DNA of 64,000 nucleotides, taken from positions 23,320 through 87,319 of the forward strand of contig CAJUFJ010000002.1 of the NCBI GenBank assembly GCA_910585815.1, written 5' to 3'. The notes below the pieces were generated by a model. The model was not told the DNA's origin. It was given only the letters and a program-made list of their open reading frames with translations, and did not search any database. Below are positions 1-8,167 of the stretch, piece after piece; the stretch's first letter is position 1; every line of letters begins with the position of its first letter. The position numbers were made by a program, and so were the translations under genes. Source of the DNA: an uncultured Oscillospiraceae bacterium (lineage in GTDB: Bacteria; Bacillota; Clostridia; Oscillospirales; Oscillospiraceae).

Positions 1-216
1 CGCGTCCTCCTCTGGGCCGCCCTGGCCAACCTGATTTTCGCCGGCTGCGGCTGGGCGCTGTGCTGGTTCCCCGGTATCCCCCTGTGGGGCGCTCTTGTGC
101 TGCTCCTTATTCTGGAGTATTGCCTGGCAGCCATGTGGTACGCTCTGCGGCTGAAGGAGCAGCGGGACACCGCCGCCCTGAATCAGGGCCTGCGGCGGTT
201 TCAGGAGGGAGCATAG
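1..216 (+). CDS. C-terminal fragment of a membrane protein
   Basis: The window opens inside a reading frame (frame 1) that gives 71 residues before a TAG stop. The visible part has two hydrophobic stretches separated by a short Pro/Gly turn, then a charged tail (LRLKEQRDTAALNQGLRR), so it looks like the last two membrane segments and cytosolic end of an integral membrane protein. The start lies outside the window and no family can be named. The rubrerythrin promoter begins 20 bp after its stop, so the two genes are separate units. Confidence 0.6.
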   Translation, partial: RVLLWAALANLIFAGCGWALCWFPGIPLWGALVLLLILEYCLAAMWYALRLKEQRDTAALNQGLRRFQEGA

Positions 217-236
217 AAAATTTTTCCGTTTTTTGG

Positions 237-265
237 TTGACAAAGGGCTTTTCTGCTGATATAAT
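237..265 (+). promoter_or_regulatory. Consensus sigma-A promoter of rubrerythrin
   Basis: TTGACA (237-242), a 17-bp spacer and TATAAT (260-265): both hexamers match the vegetative consensus exactly. About 20 bp downstream, at 284-293, lies a perfect 10-bp palindrome AATAATTATT, placed where a repressor could block the start of transcription. A PerR/Fur-type operator is possible because PerR commonly controls rubrerythrin, but the site is not the canonical 7-1-7 box. Confidence 0.85.
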
Positions 266-316
266 GTCCTCATCCTTAATGCAAATAATTATTGTTAAGA
301 AAGTGAGGACTACATT

Positions 317-853
317 ATGCCTGAACTGAAGGGAAGCAAAACCGAACAGAACCTGTGGACCGCCTTTGCCGGGGAGAGCCAGGCCCGGAACAAGTACACC
401 TACTTCGCCTCCAAGGCCAAGAAGGAGGGCTACGTCCAGATTGCCCAGCTCTTTGAGGAGACCGCCGCCAACGAGAAGGAGCACGCCAAAATCTGGTTTA
501 AGCTGCTGGGCGGCATCGGCACCACCACTGAAAACCTGGAGGCCGCCGCCGCCGGCGAGAACTTCGAGTGGACCGACATGTACGCCACCATGGCCCAGGA
601 GGCCCGGGAGGAGGGCTTCCACGACATCGCCGCCCTGTTCGAGGGGGTGGCCAAAATCGAGAAGGAGCACGAGGAGCGTTACCGCCAGCTGCTGGCCAAC
701 GTGAAGGACTGTCTGGTCTTCTCCCGTGACGGCGACATGATCTGGCAGTGCGCCAACTGCGGCCACATCCATGTGGGCCCCAAGGCGCCGGAGGTCTGCC
801 CTGTCTGCGCCCATCCCCAGGCCTATTTCCAGCTGAAAGCGGAGAACTATTAA
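317..853 (+). CDS. rbr: Rubrerythrin
   Basis: Non-haem iron peroxidase that reduces hydrogen peroxide in the cytoplasm of anaerobes. The 178 residues have the two expected parts. An N-terminal four-helix ferritin-like domain carries di-iron ligands (E20, the E53/H56 pair, E95, the E115/H118 pair). A C-terminal rubredoxin-like domain carries C145-x2-C148 and C161-x2-C164. The length is slightly below the usual 190. The ATG is preceded by GTGAGG. It is monocistronic, with a perfect sigma-A promoter and a rho-independent terminator directly after it. It is an oxidative-stress gene, so the palindrome at 284-293 may be its operator (inference). Confidence 0.95.
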   Translation: MPELKGSKTEQNLWTAFAGESQARNKYTYFASKAKKEGYVQIAQLFEETAANEKEHAKIWFKLLGGIGTTTENLEAAAAGENFEWTDMYATMAQEAREEGFHDIAALFEGVAKIEKEHEERYRQLLANVKDCLVFSRDGDMIWQCANCGHIHVGPKAPEVCPVCAHPQAYFQLKAENY

Positions 854-863
854 ACTGTATCAG

Positions 864-896
864 AAAGCCGCCCCCTTCCAAAGCGGGGGCGGCTTT
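864..896 (+). terminator. Rho-independent terminator after rbr
   Basis: A 12-bp perfect stem (864-875 with 885-896), GC-rich with a 9-nt loop, ending in TTT. It starts 10 bp after the rubrerythrin stop. Confidence 0.85.
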
Positions 897-940
897 GCCC
901 TGCTTTTTGCCACCGGAAGCCTCCTTTGCGCAAGGTTTTC

Positions 941-1018
941 TGTAGGGGCGGCCTGTGGCCGCCCGCAAAAAAGATGTATCTGTCCATCACAGACGGGCGG
1001 CCAAAGGCCGCCCCTACA
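941..1018. repeat. Family A palindromic repeat (GTAGGGGCGGCC type), paired copy
   Basis: Two inverted copies of TGTAGGGGCGGCC...GGCCGCCC face each other across about 30 bp, so the whole unit can fold into a long cruciform. The same unit occurs at 5557, 16467, 39066, 53018 and 54442, and a decayed form at 15098. It looks like a REP/BIME-type element of this lineage. Confidence 0.85.
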
Positions 1019-1082
1019 GGCGTACCAATTCACGTGATTGCGATAAAATACGCAGCTGGACGCTCCCTTGTCGCTTTCCCCC

Positions 1083-1111
1083 TTGCAACCGCGTATAAAA
1101 AGGGGTATAAT
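1083..1111 (+). promoter_or_regulatory. Sigma-A promoter of purA
   Basis: TTGCAA (1083-1088), 17 bp, TATAAT (1106-1111). The transcript would have a leader of about 60 nt before purA, with a small CCCC/GGGG hairpin just after the -10. No purine riboswitch core was recognised in it. Confidence 0.8.
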
Positions 1112-1180
1112 ACCCCCGTTACAGGGGCGGAAAAGGCAAACCCCTCGCGGCTGCGAATCCCGTCCCCGGAGGTAACAAAT

Positions 1181-2473
1181 ATGGTAAAAGCAATCGTAGG
1201 CGCCAACTGGGGCGACGAGGGCAAGGGCAAAATCACCGATATGCTGGCCCGGCAGTCCGACGTAGTCGTCCGCTTTCAGGGCGGGGCCAACGCCGGCCAC
1301 ACCATCATCAACGACTATGGCCGGTTCGCCCTGCACACCCTCCCCTCGGGGGTCTTCTACCCCCATGTCACCAATGTCATCGGCAACGGCGTGGCTCTGG
1401 ACATCGCCAAGCTGGCCGGCGAGCTGGAGAACGTAGAGGCCCAGGGGGTGCCCGCCCCCCGGCTGATCGTCTCCGACCGGGCCCAGCTGCTCATGCCCTA
1501 CCACATCCTCCAGGACACCTTCGAGGAGGCCCGGCTGGGCGGCAAAGCCTTCGGCTCCACCAAGAGCGGCATTGCCCCCTTCTACTCCGACAAGTACGCC
1601 AAAACGGGCATCCAGGTGTGCGATCTCTTTGACGAGCCCCGGCTCCGGGAGCGGCTCACCGCCGCTGTAGAGCTGAAAAACGTCCTCTTTCAGCACCTGT
1701 ACCACCAGCCCGGAGTGGATGCGGAGGCGCTTATGGACCAGCTCCTCGCCCTGCGGGAGCGGGTCCGCCCCTACGTGGGGGACACGGTGACCTTCCTCCA
1801 TCAGGCCCTCAGAGATGGCAAAACCGTCCTGCTGGAGGGCCAGCTGGGCTCCATGAAGGACCCCGACCTGGGCATCTTCCCCATGACCACCTCCTCCCAC
1901 ACCCTGGCCGGCTACGGTTGCGTAGGGGCCAGCGTCCCTCCCACGGCCATTGAGGATGTGATCTGCGTCACCAAGGCCTATTCCTCCTGCGTGGGCTCCC
2001 AGACCGAGCCCTTTGTCAGCGAGGTGACCGGGCCGGAGGGGGACGAGCTGCGCCGCCGGGGCGGCGACCAGGGGGAGTTCGGCGCGACGACAGGCCGTCC
2101 CCGCCGGGTGGGCTGGTTCGACGCGGTGGCCACCCGATACGGCTGCATGGTCCAGGGCGCTACCCAGGTGGCTCTCACCTGTCTGGACGTGCTGGGCTAT
2201 CTGGACGAGATTCCCGTCTGCACCGGCTATGAGATTGACGGAGCTGTTACCCATTCCTTCCCCACCACCCCCGCCCTGCTTCGGGCCAGACCCGTCTTTA
2301 CCACCCTCCCCGGCTGGAAATGTGACGTGCGGGGCTGTACCGACTACAACGCCCTCCCCGCCAACGCCAAGGCTTATGTGGACTTTTTGGAGACGCACAT
2401 CGGCGCACCCATCACCATGGTGTCCACCGGCCCCAAGCGGGAGGAGATCACCTACCGTACCCCAAAGATTTAA
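1181..2473 (+). CDS. purA: Adenylosuccinate synthetase
   Basis: Joins aspartate to IMP using GTP, the first committed step to AMP. I set the start at the ATG preceded by GGAGGTAAC, which gives 430 residues, the normal family length; the frame stays open upstream through the repeat but has no better start. Visible motifs: the GTP-binding GDEGKGK near the N-terminus, NAGHTI, and TTGRPRRVGWFD. It belongs to the Clostridia branch of the family, with STKSGIAPFYSDK and EGQLGS where the Bacillus/E. coli enzymes have TTGRGIGPAYEDK-like and EGAQG sequences. The protease gene follows 11 bp downstream with its own strong ribosome site, so the two are probably co-transcribed. Confidence 0.95.
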   Translation: MVKAIVGANWGDEGKGKITDMLARQSDVVVRFQGGANAGHTIINDYGRFALHTLPSGVFYPHVTNVIGNGVALDIAKLAGELENVEAQGVPAPRLIVSDRAQLLMPYHILQDTFEEARLGGKAFGSTKSGIAPFYSDKYAKTGIQVCDLFDEPRLRERLTAAVELKNVLFQHLYHQPGVDAEALMDQLLALRERVRPYVGDTVTFLHQALRDGKTVLLEGQLGSMKDPDLGIFPMTTSSHTLAGYGCVGASVPPTAIEDVICVTKAYSSCVGSQTEPFVSEVTGPEGDELRRRGGDQGEFGATTGRPRRVGWFDAVATRYGCMVQGATQVALTCLDVLGYLDEIPVCTGYEIDGAVTHSFPTTPALLRARPVFTTLPGWKCDVRGCTDYNALPANAKAYVDFLETHIGAPITMVSTGPKREEITYRTPKI

Positions 2474-2484
2474 AGGAGAATACC

Positions 2485-4347
2485 ATGAAAAAACTGCTTT
2501 CCTCGCTGCTGGCCCTGACGATGGCCCTGTCCCTGGCGGTCCTGCCCGCCTCCGCCCTGGAGCTGGAGGACGCCAAAAAGCTGCTGGCCATCCACTATGT
2601 GGACGGCGTGGCCCCGGAGGTGCTGGAGCTGGACTCCCTGGACGCCATTCTGGAGGCCATCGGCGACCCCTACACCTTTTATATGACCCCAGAGCAGTAC
2701 CAGTCCTTCAACCAGTCGGTAAACGGCCGGACGGTGGTGGGCATCGGCGCCACCGTGGAGACCGCCTATGACGGCGGCTACCGGGTTATGTCCGTCCTGC
2801 CCGACTCCCCCGCTCTGGAGGCGGGCATCCAGCCCGGCGACATTCTCACCGCCGTGGACGGCATGCCCACCTCCCCCGACGTAGACCCCCGGGTCCCCGT
2901 AACCGGGGAGGAGGGCACTGTGGTCACCCTCACCGTCAACCGGAGCGGCCAGGTGTTGGAGTTCACCCTCACCCGCCGGGCGGTGAACATCCCCATCGTC
3001 ACCTATGAGCAGGTGGGCTCCGCCGGTGTGATCGACTGCATCAGCTTCGGCGCCACCACCGCCCAGTCCATCCAGGAGGCCATCCGGGAGCTGGACGACG
3101 ACACCGCCGTGTGGATCATGGACCTGCGGGCCAACCCCGGCGGCGACAGCGGGGCCACCGCCACCTCCGCCAGCCTGTTTACCGGCAGCGGCATCATGCT
3201 CTACTTCCGGGACGGCTCCGGCCGATACAACTACAGCTACACCATGCCCGGGTTCCCCGACATGACCGACAAGCCGGTGATCGTCCTCACCAGCGAGCAC
3301 TCGGCCAGCGGCTCCGAGCTGTTCGCCGGCGACATGCGTACCTATCGGGCGGGCATCGCCCTGGGCCAGCGTTCCTTCGGCAAGGGCACCGCCCAGATCA
3401 TCTTTGACGAGACCAACAGCGATGTGATGGTGGGCGGCGAGGCCATGAAGATCACCACCTACCGCTTCTTCTCCCCCGACGGGGCCACCAACCACGTGGT
3501 GGGCGTGCTGCCCACCCTGCTCATCTCCCCGGAGAACACATCCGCCGCCGCCCTCCTCCTCACCAGCCCCAAACCCGCCCGGGCCAAGGACTTCCTGAAG
3601 CTGGAGCTTGCCGGGCAGACCTTCTACATCGACGTCAAGGAGGCGGTGAAGGCGGAAAACAAGGCCGCCTTTGTGGAGCTGCTGGAAGCCCTGCCCCCCT
3701 CCGCCAAGCTGTATGAGGGCTCCGGGGTCCAGTCCTGGACCCAGCTCACCCCCGCCCAGCTGGCCCAGCAGCGGGGCCTGTCCTTCACCTCCCGCTCCTT
3801 CTCCGACACGGTTGACTGCACCTATGCCCGGGAGATCGACACCCTGGCCGCCTATCACATCCTGAACGGCTACGAGGACGGTAATTTCCACCCCGACGAC
3901 ACCCTCACCCGGGCCCAGTTTGTCACCCTGGTGGCCTCCGCCCTGGACCTCCCCGCCGGCAAGGGCGGCCAGTTCTCCGACGTGCAGGAGGGCCAGTGGT
4001 TCGCCGCCCCCGTCTCCGCCATGACCGACATGGGCTTTCTCTCCGGCCGGGGGGACGGCACCTTCGGCCCCAACGATACCATTACCTATCAGGAGATGGT
4101 AACTGTCCTGTCCAACGTGGCCGCCTGGACCAGCATGGACGGCTATGACCTGAACAAATCCGACCTGCTGCCCGAGGAGCTGGTGGAGTACTACGACTGG
4201 GCCGAGTGGGCCCGGGTCCCCGCCCGCAATCTGGACGCCCTGGAGGCCCTCACCGGCGAGCTGGCCCCCACCGACCTGGTCACCCGGGAACTGGCCGCCG
4301 CCACCCTCTGCCGCCTGATGGAGAGCACCCACCTGATTTGGAACTGA
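2485..4347 (+). CDS. Secreted S41-family protease with C-terminal SLH repeats
   Basis: A predicted exported serine protease of the C-terminal-processing (CtpA) family. Residues 1-25 form a signal peptide (KK, hydrophobic core, ASA-L cleavage site). A PDZ-like segment follows (about 75-165; GIQPGDILTAVDG), then the S41 catalytic core with Ser in SEHSASGSEL and the Lys in FGKGTAQ. From about residue 440 there are three SLH repeats (DTLTRAQF, GRGDGTFGPNDTITYQEM, TDLVTRELAA), which bind cell-wall polymers and would hold the enzyme on the surface. Strong ribosome site AAAGGAG. A 620-residue S41-SLH architecture is unusual next to ordinary 400-480-aa CtpA proteins. The substrate is unknown. Confidence 0.85.
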   Translation: MKKLLSSLLALTMALSLAVLPASALELEDAKKLLAIHYVDGVAPEVLELDSLDAILEAIGDPYTFYMTPEQYQSFNQSVNGRTVVGIGATVETAYDGGYRVMSVLPDSPALEAGIQPGDILTAVDGMPTSPDVDPRVPVTGEEGTVVTLTVNRSGQVLEFTLTRRAVNIPIVTYEQVGSAGVIDCISFGATTAQSIQEAIRELDDDTAVWIMDLRANPGGDSGATATSASLFTGSGIMLYFRDGSGRYNYSYTMPGFPDMTDKPVIVLTSEHSASGSELFAGDMRTYRAGIALGQRSFGKGTAQIIFDETNSDVMVGGEAMKITTYRFFSPDGATNHVVGVLPTLLISPENTSAAALLLTSPKPARAKDFLKLELAGQTFYIDVKEAVKAENKAAFVELLEALPPSAKLYEGSGVQSWTQLTPAQLAQQRGLSFTSRSFSDTVDCTYAREIDTLAAYHILNGYEDGNFHPDDTLTRAQFVTLVASALDLPAGKGGQFSDVQEGQWFAAPVSAMTDMGFLSGRGDGTFGPNDTITYQEMVTVLSNVAAWTSMDGYDLNKSDLLPEELVEYYDWAEWARVPARNLDALEALTGELAPTDLVTRELAAATLCRLMESTHLIWN

Positions 4348-4357
4348 TAACGGCAAA

Positions 4358-4381
4358 CGGGCCGCCGGGAGCGGCGGCCCG
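4358..4381 (+). terminator. GC-rich hairpin between protease and CobW genes
   Basis: A 9-bp perfect stem (CGGGCCGCC with 4373-4381) and 6-nt loop, without a run of T after it. It may be a weak terminator or attenuator, leaving some read-through into the GTPase gene. Confidence 0.45.
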
Positions 4382-4418
4382 CTCTATGTTGAAAACAGTA
4401 AGAAAGGACCTGAGCAAA

Positions 4419-5540
4419 TTGACCAAGATCGACATTATTTCCGGATTTTTAGGGGCCGGCAAGACCACCCTCATCAAGAAGCTGCTGGACGAGAGCTTTA
4501 AGGGGGAAAAAATCGTCCTTATTGAGAACGAATTTGGCGAAATCGGCATTGACGGCGGCTTTTTGAAGGACGCCGGGGTGGAGATTACCGAGATGAACTC
4601 GGGCTGCATCTGCTGCTCCCTGGTGGGCGACTTTGGCGCGGCCCTGAAGCAGGTGCTGGCCGACTACTCCCCCGCCCGCATTGTTATCGAGCCCTCCGGG
4701 GTGGGCAAGCTGTCCGATGTGGTGGCCGCCGTGGAGCGGGTCCAGGCCGAGAGCCCCGACCTGCATCTGAACAGCTTTGTCACCGTGGTGGACGCCGCCA
4801 AGGCCAAGGTGTATATGAAGAACTTTGGCGAGTTCTTCAACGACCAGGTGGAGCACGCCTGTGCCATCATCCTGTCCCGCACCCAGAAGATCGACCAGCA
4901 CAAGCTGGACGGGGCGGTCACCCTGCTGCGGGAGAAGAATCCCAAGGCCGCCATCCTCACCACCCCCTGGGACCAGCTCACCGGGGCGCAGATCCTCACC
5001 GCCATGGAGGGCGGGCAGGACCTGGCCCACGAGCTGATGGAGGAGATCGAGCACCACCACCCTGACCATGAGCATCACCACCACGACCACGAGCACCATC
5101 ACGATCACGACGGCCATGACCACTCCCACTGCGACCACGAGCACGGCCACTGCGAGCATGAGCACCACCATGAACACGAACACGACCACCACCATGAGCA
5201 CGGCGACACCTGCACCGCCTGCTGCGGCCACGACCACCATCACCATGACCACGACGCCGACGAGGTGTTTACCTCCTGGGGCCGGGAGACCCCCCGGAAG
5301 TACAGCCGGGAGGAGCTTCAGGAGGCCCTGTCCGCCCTGGCGCTGGGAGAGGATTACGGCTATATCCTCCGGGCCAAGGGGATGGTCCCCTGCGAGGACG
5401 GGACCACCTGGCTCCACTTCGACCTGGTGCCCGAGGAGTTTCAGATTCGGGAGGGCGCGGCCGACTACACCGGCCGGCTGTGCGTCATCGGCTCCGATTT
5501 GAAGGAGGACCAGCTGGAGAAGCTGTTTTTGCTGGCGTAA
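4419..5540 (+). CDS. CobW/COG0523-family GTPase with His-rich metal-binding insert
   Basis: A G3E-family P-loop GTPase of the metal-chaperone group. I chose the TTG start 10 bp after AGAAAGGA (protein begins MTKIDIISGF, the usual family start); an in-frame ATG at 4386 lacks a ribosome site. The 373 residues contain a P-loop (GFLGAGKTT, about 9-17), the family-defining metal site C63-x-C65-C66, and the CobW C-terminal domain (about 290-373). Between them, residues 211-278 hold 35 histidines with interspersed D, E and a CTACC cluster, a strong zinc/nickel/cobalt-binding segment. A second CobW-type gene follows, so the pair probably handles a divalent metal, most likely zinc (inference). Confidence 0.88.
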   Translation: MTKIDIISGFLGAGKTTLIKKLLDESFKGEKIVLIENEFGEIGIDGGFLKDAGVEITEMNSGCICCSLVGDFGAALKQVLADYSPARIVIEPSGVGKLSDVVAAVERVQAESPDLHLNSFVTVVDAAKAKVYMKNFGEFFNDQVEHACAIILSRTQKIDQHKLDGAVTLLREKNPKAAILTTPWDQLTGAQILTAMEGGQDLAHELMEEIEHHHPDHEHHHHDHEHHHDHDGHDHSHCDHEHGHCEHEHHHEHEHDHHHEHGDTCTACCGHDHHHHDHDADEVFTSWGRETPRKYSREELQEALSALALGEDYGYILRAKGMVPCEDGTTWLHFDLVPEEFQIREGAADYTGRLCVIGSDLKEDQLEKLFLLA

Positions 5541-5556
5541 ATTTGGATGTACCGTA

Positions 5557-5606
5557 TGTAGGGGCGGACATTGTCCGCCCGCGGGCGCACACTGTGCGCC
5601 CCTACA
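5557..5606. repeat. Family A palindromic repeat between the two CobW genes
   Basis: TGTAGGGGCGG-acattgt-CCGCCC followed by GGGCGCA-cactg-TGCGCCCCTACA. Two hairpins back to back, each ending in the GTAGGGG/CCCCTAC terminus of the family. Confidence 0.8.
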
Positions 5607-5632
5607 AAATATCCTCACAGAGGTGAAATAAC

Positions 5633-6580
5633 ATGCCCGATTCCCGGATACCTTTATATCTGATTACCGGCTTTCTGGACGCCGGCAAGACCACCCTGCT
5701 CAGCGACACGCTGAACATGGACTACTTCAACGACGGCCAGCGCACGGTGCTGCTCCTGTGCGAGGACGGCGAGGAGGAGTATGACCAGCAGTTTCTCTCC
5801 AGCCGCAACTGCCGCCTTGTTCCCATCGAGGACCAGGAGGGGCTGAACACCGAATTTCTCAAGGAGGTGGACCGCCGCTACCAGCCCGAGCGGGTGCTGC
5901 TGGAGTTCAACGGCATGTGGCCGGTGGACGTGCTCCGCAAGTGCCGCCTGCCCAGGACCTGGGGGCTGTACCAGGCCATCCACGTGGTGGACGGCTCCAC
6001 CTTTGAGATGTACCTGAACAACATGCAGTCCATGTTCATCGACATGGTGAGCGAGGCGGACATGGTCCTGTTCAACCGCTGCACCCCCGACATGCCCCTG
6101 GCCGGCTGGAAGCGGTCGGTCCGGGCGGTAAACCGGATGTGCGAGATTGTTTTTGAGGATATCAACGGTGAGGAGCTGGAGGTGGAGGACATCCTCCCCT
6201 ACTCCCTGGAGGACCAGCACCTGGTTCTGGAGGACGCCGACTACGGCATCTGGTATCTGGATATCCAGGAGCACCCCGACCGCTACGTGGGCAAGACCAT
6301 CACCTACAAGGCCCAGGCCATGACGGGGATGAAGCTGCCCAAGGGCTCCTTTGTCCCGGGCCGCAACGCCATGACCTGCTGCGTGGAGGATATCCGCTTT
6401 TTCGGCTTCCTGTGCAAGTATGACAAAGCCCGCGCCCTGCGCAAAGGGGAGTGGATCACCGTCACCGCTGAGATCAAATGGGAGCACGCCGACGTCTACG
6501 AGGACGAGGGCGTCGTCCTCTATGCCCGGAGTGTGGAGAAGGCGGAGGCCCCCGAGGACCCGCTGGTATATTTTCGATAA
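5633..6580 (+). CDS. CobW-type GTPase fused to a TIGR03943-like domain
   Basis: A second G3E GTPase. It begins MPDSRIPLYLITGFLDAGKTT with the P-loop at about 13-20. The family CxCC site is absent: the equivalent region reads LLLCEDGEEEYDQQFL. After about residue 215 the protein changes to a segment with HPDRYVGKTI, FVPGRNAMTCC and FFGFLCKY, which resembles the TIGR03943/YcgQ family, zinc-linked proteins that in Bacillus belong to a Zur-controlled locus. A CobW-TIGR03943 fusion next to the His-rich CobW supports a zinc-allocation pair. Ribosome site AGAGGTGA; normal codon use. The assignment of the second domain rests on remembered motifs and is less sure than the GTPase call. Confidence 0.8.
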   Translation: MPDSRIPLYLITGFLDAGKTTLLSDTLNMDYFNDGQRTVLLLCEDGEEEYDQQFLSSRNCRLVPIEDQEGLNTEFLKEVDRRYQPERVLLEFNGMWPVDVLRKCRLPRTWGLYQAIHVVDGSTFEMYLNNMQSMFIDMVSEADMVLFNRCTPDMPLAGWKRSVRAVNRMCEIVFEDINGEELEVEDILPYSLEDQHLVLEDADYGIWYLDIQEHPDRYVGKTITYKAQAMTGMKLPKGSFVPGRNAMTCCVEDIRFFGFLCKYDKARALRKGEWITVTAEIKWEHADVYEDEGVVLYARSVEKAEAPEDPLVYFR

Positions 6581-6583
6581 AAG

Positions 6584-6615
6584 ATTGGCGGCCCCTGAAG
6601 GGGCCGCCAATTTTT
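6584..6615 (+). terminator. Bidirectional terminator between convergent genes
   Basis: A 12-bp perfect stem (6584-6595 with 6600-6611) with a 4-nt loop, then TTTTT on the plus strand and a TCTTTTA run on the minus strand. It serves both the CobW fusion and the symporter gene, whose stop is at 6617. Confidence 0.85.
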
Positions 6616-6616
6616 G

Positions 6617-8002
6617 TTAACCCGCGATAAATTTGTCCCAATACCCCATGATGAAGATAAACAGCACAATCACAGGCAGGACATAGCTGACATAGAACCG
6701 CACGCCCTTGGGGAAGGCCAGGCCCTGGCCCTCGTTGGCCTCGGCCAGGAAGTGGTCCCAGCCCCAGCCCTTCCGGCTGGTGCAGAACAGCACATAGAGC
6801 AGGGAGCCCAGGGGCAGAATGTTCTGGGACACGAGGAAGTCCTCAATGCCGGAGACATCCATCCCCAGCACGGTGAAGCCCGACCACAGGTTGCACCCCA
6901 GCACGCAGGGCATGGACAGCACCAGCACACCCACAAAGTTAATCAGCACCGCCTTCTTCCGGGACATCCACCACCGGTCCATGGTAAAGGAGATGATATT
7001 CTCAAAGACAGCGATCACGGTGGACAGGGCGGCGAAGGACAGGAACAGGAAGAAGGCCGCCCCCCACAGCCGGCCCATGGGCATGGCGTTGAAGATGTTG
7101 GGCAGGGTCATGAACACCAGAGGGGGACCGTTCTCGGTGGCCACCCCGTAGGCGGAGCAGGCGGGGAAGATAATCAGGCCCGCCACAAAGGCCACGCAGG
7201 TGTCCAGCACGCCGATGCGCAGGGCCTCCCCCGCCAGCCGGTGCTCCTTGCCGATATAGCTGCCGAAGATGGCAATGGCTCCGATGCCCAGGGACAGGGT
7301 AAAGAAGGCCTGGCCCATGGCGGCAAAGACCGCCTCGCCCAGAATCCAGTTGCCCTCAGCGTCGTAGGCCAGGTTGTGGAAGTTGGGCTGGAGGTAGAAC
7401 CGCAGGCCCTCCTCCGCCCCGTCCAGCAGGACGGAGTTCACCGCCAGCACCACCATCAGGGCCAGCAGGCACACCATCATCACCTTGTTCACCCGCTCCA
7501 CGCCGTTGCGCAGGCCCTGGACGCACACCAGCATGCCGATGCACACCACAATGACCATATACAGCGTCATGGTGCCGGGCGCGCCCATCAGCTCGACAAA
7601 CTGTCCGGCCACCCCTTCGGTATCCAGGCCTACAAAGTCTCCCCGGAGCATTTTGACAAAGTAGTACAGCAGCCACCCGGCAATGATGGTGTAGAACATC
7701 ATCAGCAGGTAGTTGCCGGCAAAGCCCACATAGCTGTACCAGTGCCATTTGCTTCCAGTGGGCTCCAGCCGCTGGAAGGACAGGGCGATGCTCCGCTGGC
7801 TGGCCCGGCCCACCGCCAGCTCCATCACCATAACGGGCAGGCCCAAAATCACCAGGAACAGCAGATACAGCAGCACAAAGGCCGCCCCGCCGTACTGCCC
7901 CGTGATATAGGGGAATCGCCACACGTTGCCCAGGCCGATGGCGCAGCCCGCCGAGATGAGCACAAAGCCCAGGCGGGAGGAAAATGTCTCTCGTTTCTCC
8001 AT
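6617..8002 (-). CDS. Sodium-dependent transporter, NSS (neurotransmitter:sodium symporter) family
   Basis: An integral membrane Na+-coupled symporter of the LeuT/SLC6 fold, likely moving an amino acid or amine. The start is the ATG six bases after AGGAGGC, giving 461 residues. The N-terminus carries the family signature RLGFVLISAGCAIGLGNVWRFPY (sodium and substrate site in TM1), followed by about eleven further hydrophobic segments. The second unwound helix region (TM6) and C-terminal helices are visible. The gene is monocistronic with its own promoter and a shared terminator. The substrate cannot be told from sequence. Confidence 0.92.
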   Translation of the reverse strand: MEKRETFSSRLGFVLISAGCAIGLGNVWRFPYITGQYGGAAFVLLYLLFLVILGLPVMVMELAVGRASQRSIALSFQRLEPTGSKWHWYSYVGFAGNYLLMMFYTIIAGWLLYYFVKMLRGDFVGLDTEGVAGQFVELMGAPGTMTLYMVIVVCIGMLVCVQGLRNGVERVNKVMMVCLLALMVVLAVNSVLLDGAEEGLRFYLQPNFHNLAYDAEGNWILGEAVFAAMGQAFFTLSLGIGAIAIFGSYIGKEHRLAGEALRIGVLDTCVAFVAGLIIFPACSAYGVATENGPPLVFMTLPNIFNAMPMGRLWGAAFFLFLSFAALSTVIAVFENIISFTMDRWWMSRKKAVLINFVGVLVLSMPCVLGCNLWSGFTVLGMDVSGIEDFLVSQNILPLGSLLYVLFCTSRKGWGWDHFLAEANEGQGLAFPKGVRFYVSYVLPVIVLFIFIMGYWDKFIAG

Positions 8003-8035
8003 ATGATTGCCTCCTAACAATAAAACAACATTATT

Positions 8036-8064
8036 ATTTTACCCATTTGTCCCCACCGGGTCAA
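8036..8064 (-). promoter_or_regulatory. Sigma-A promoter of the NSS symporter
   Basis: Read on the minus strand: TTGACC (8059-8064), 17 bp, TAAAAT (8036-8041). It is divergent from the promoter of the radical SAM gene 27 bp away. Confidence 0.7.
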
Positions 8065-8090
8065 GACCCACTTTTCCCTTAAAATTCCCC

Positions 8091-8118
8091 TTGACAGAGG
8101 ATTTTTTTGCGCTATAAT
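8091..8118 (+). promoter_or_regulatory. Sigma-A promoter of the radical SAM / TIGR03915 pair
   Basis: TTGACA (8091-8096), 16 bp, TATAAT (8113-8118), both perfect hexamers, about 50 bp ahead of the radical SAM start. Confidence 0.8.
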
Positions 8119-8167
8119 GATAGTACAGTTGTTCTATCGAACGTATTTTCTGACAGGAGGTCCCCCT

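Noticed and set aside
1112..1180. Purine riboswitch in the purA leader
   Set aside because: The leader of about 70 nt is too short and lacks the conserved three-way junction core; only a small CCCC/GGGG hairpin is present.
860..2398. Long open frames on the strand opposite purA, and similar ones opposite most genes
   Set aside because: They mirror the codon structure of the real gene, have Gly/Val/Leu/His-biased shadow composition, and lack ribosome sites and motifs.
5051..5270. His-codon tract read as a repeat or CRISPR-like array
   Set aside because: The regular CAC/CAT pattern is explained by the His-rich segment of the CobW protein; there are no spacers or conserved direct repeats.
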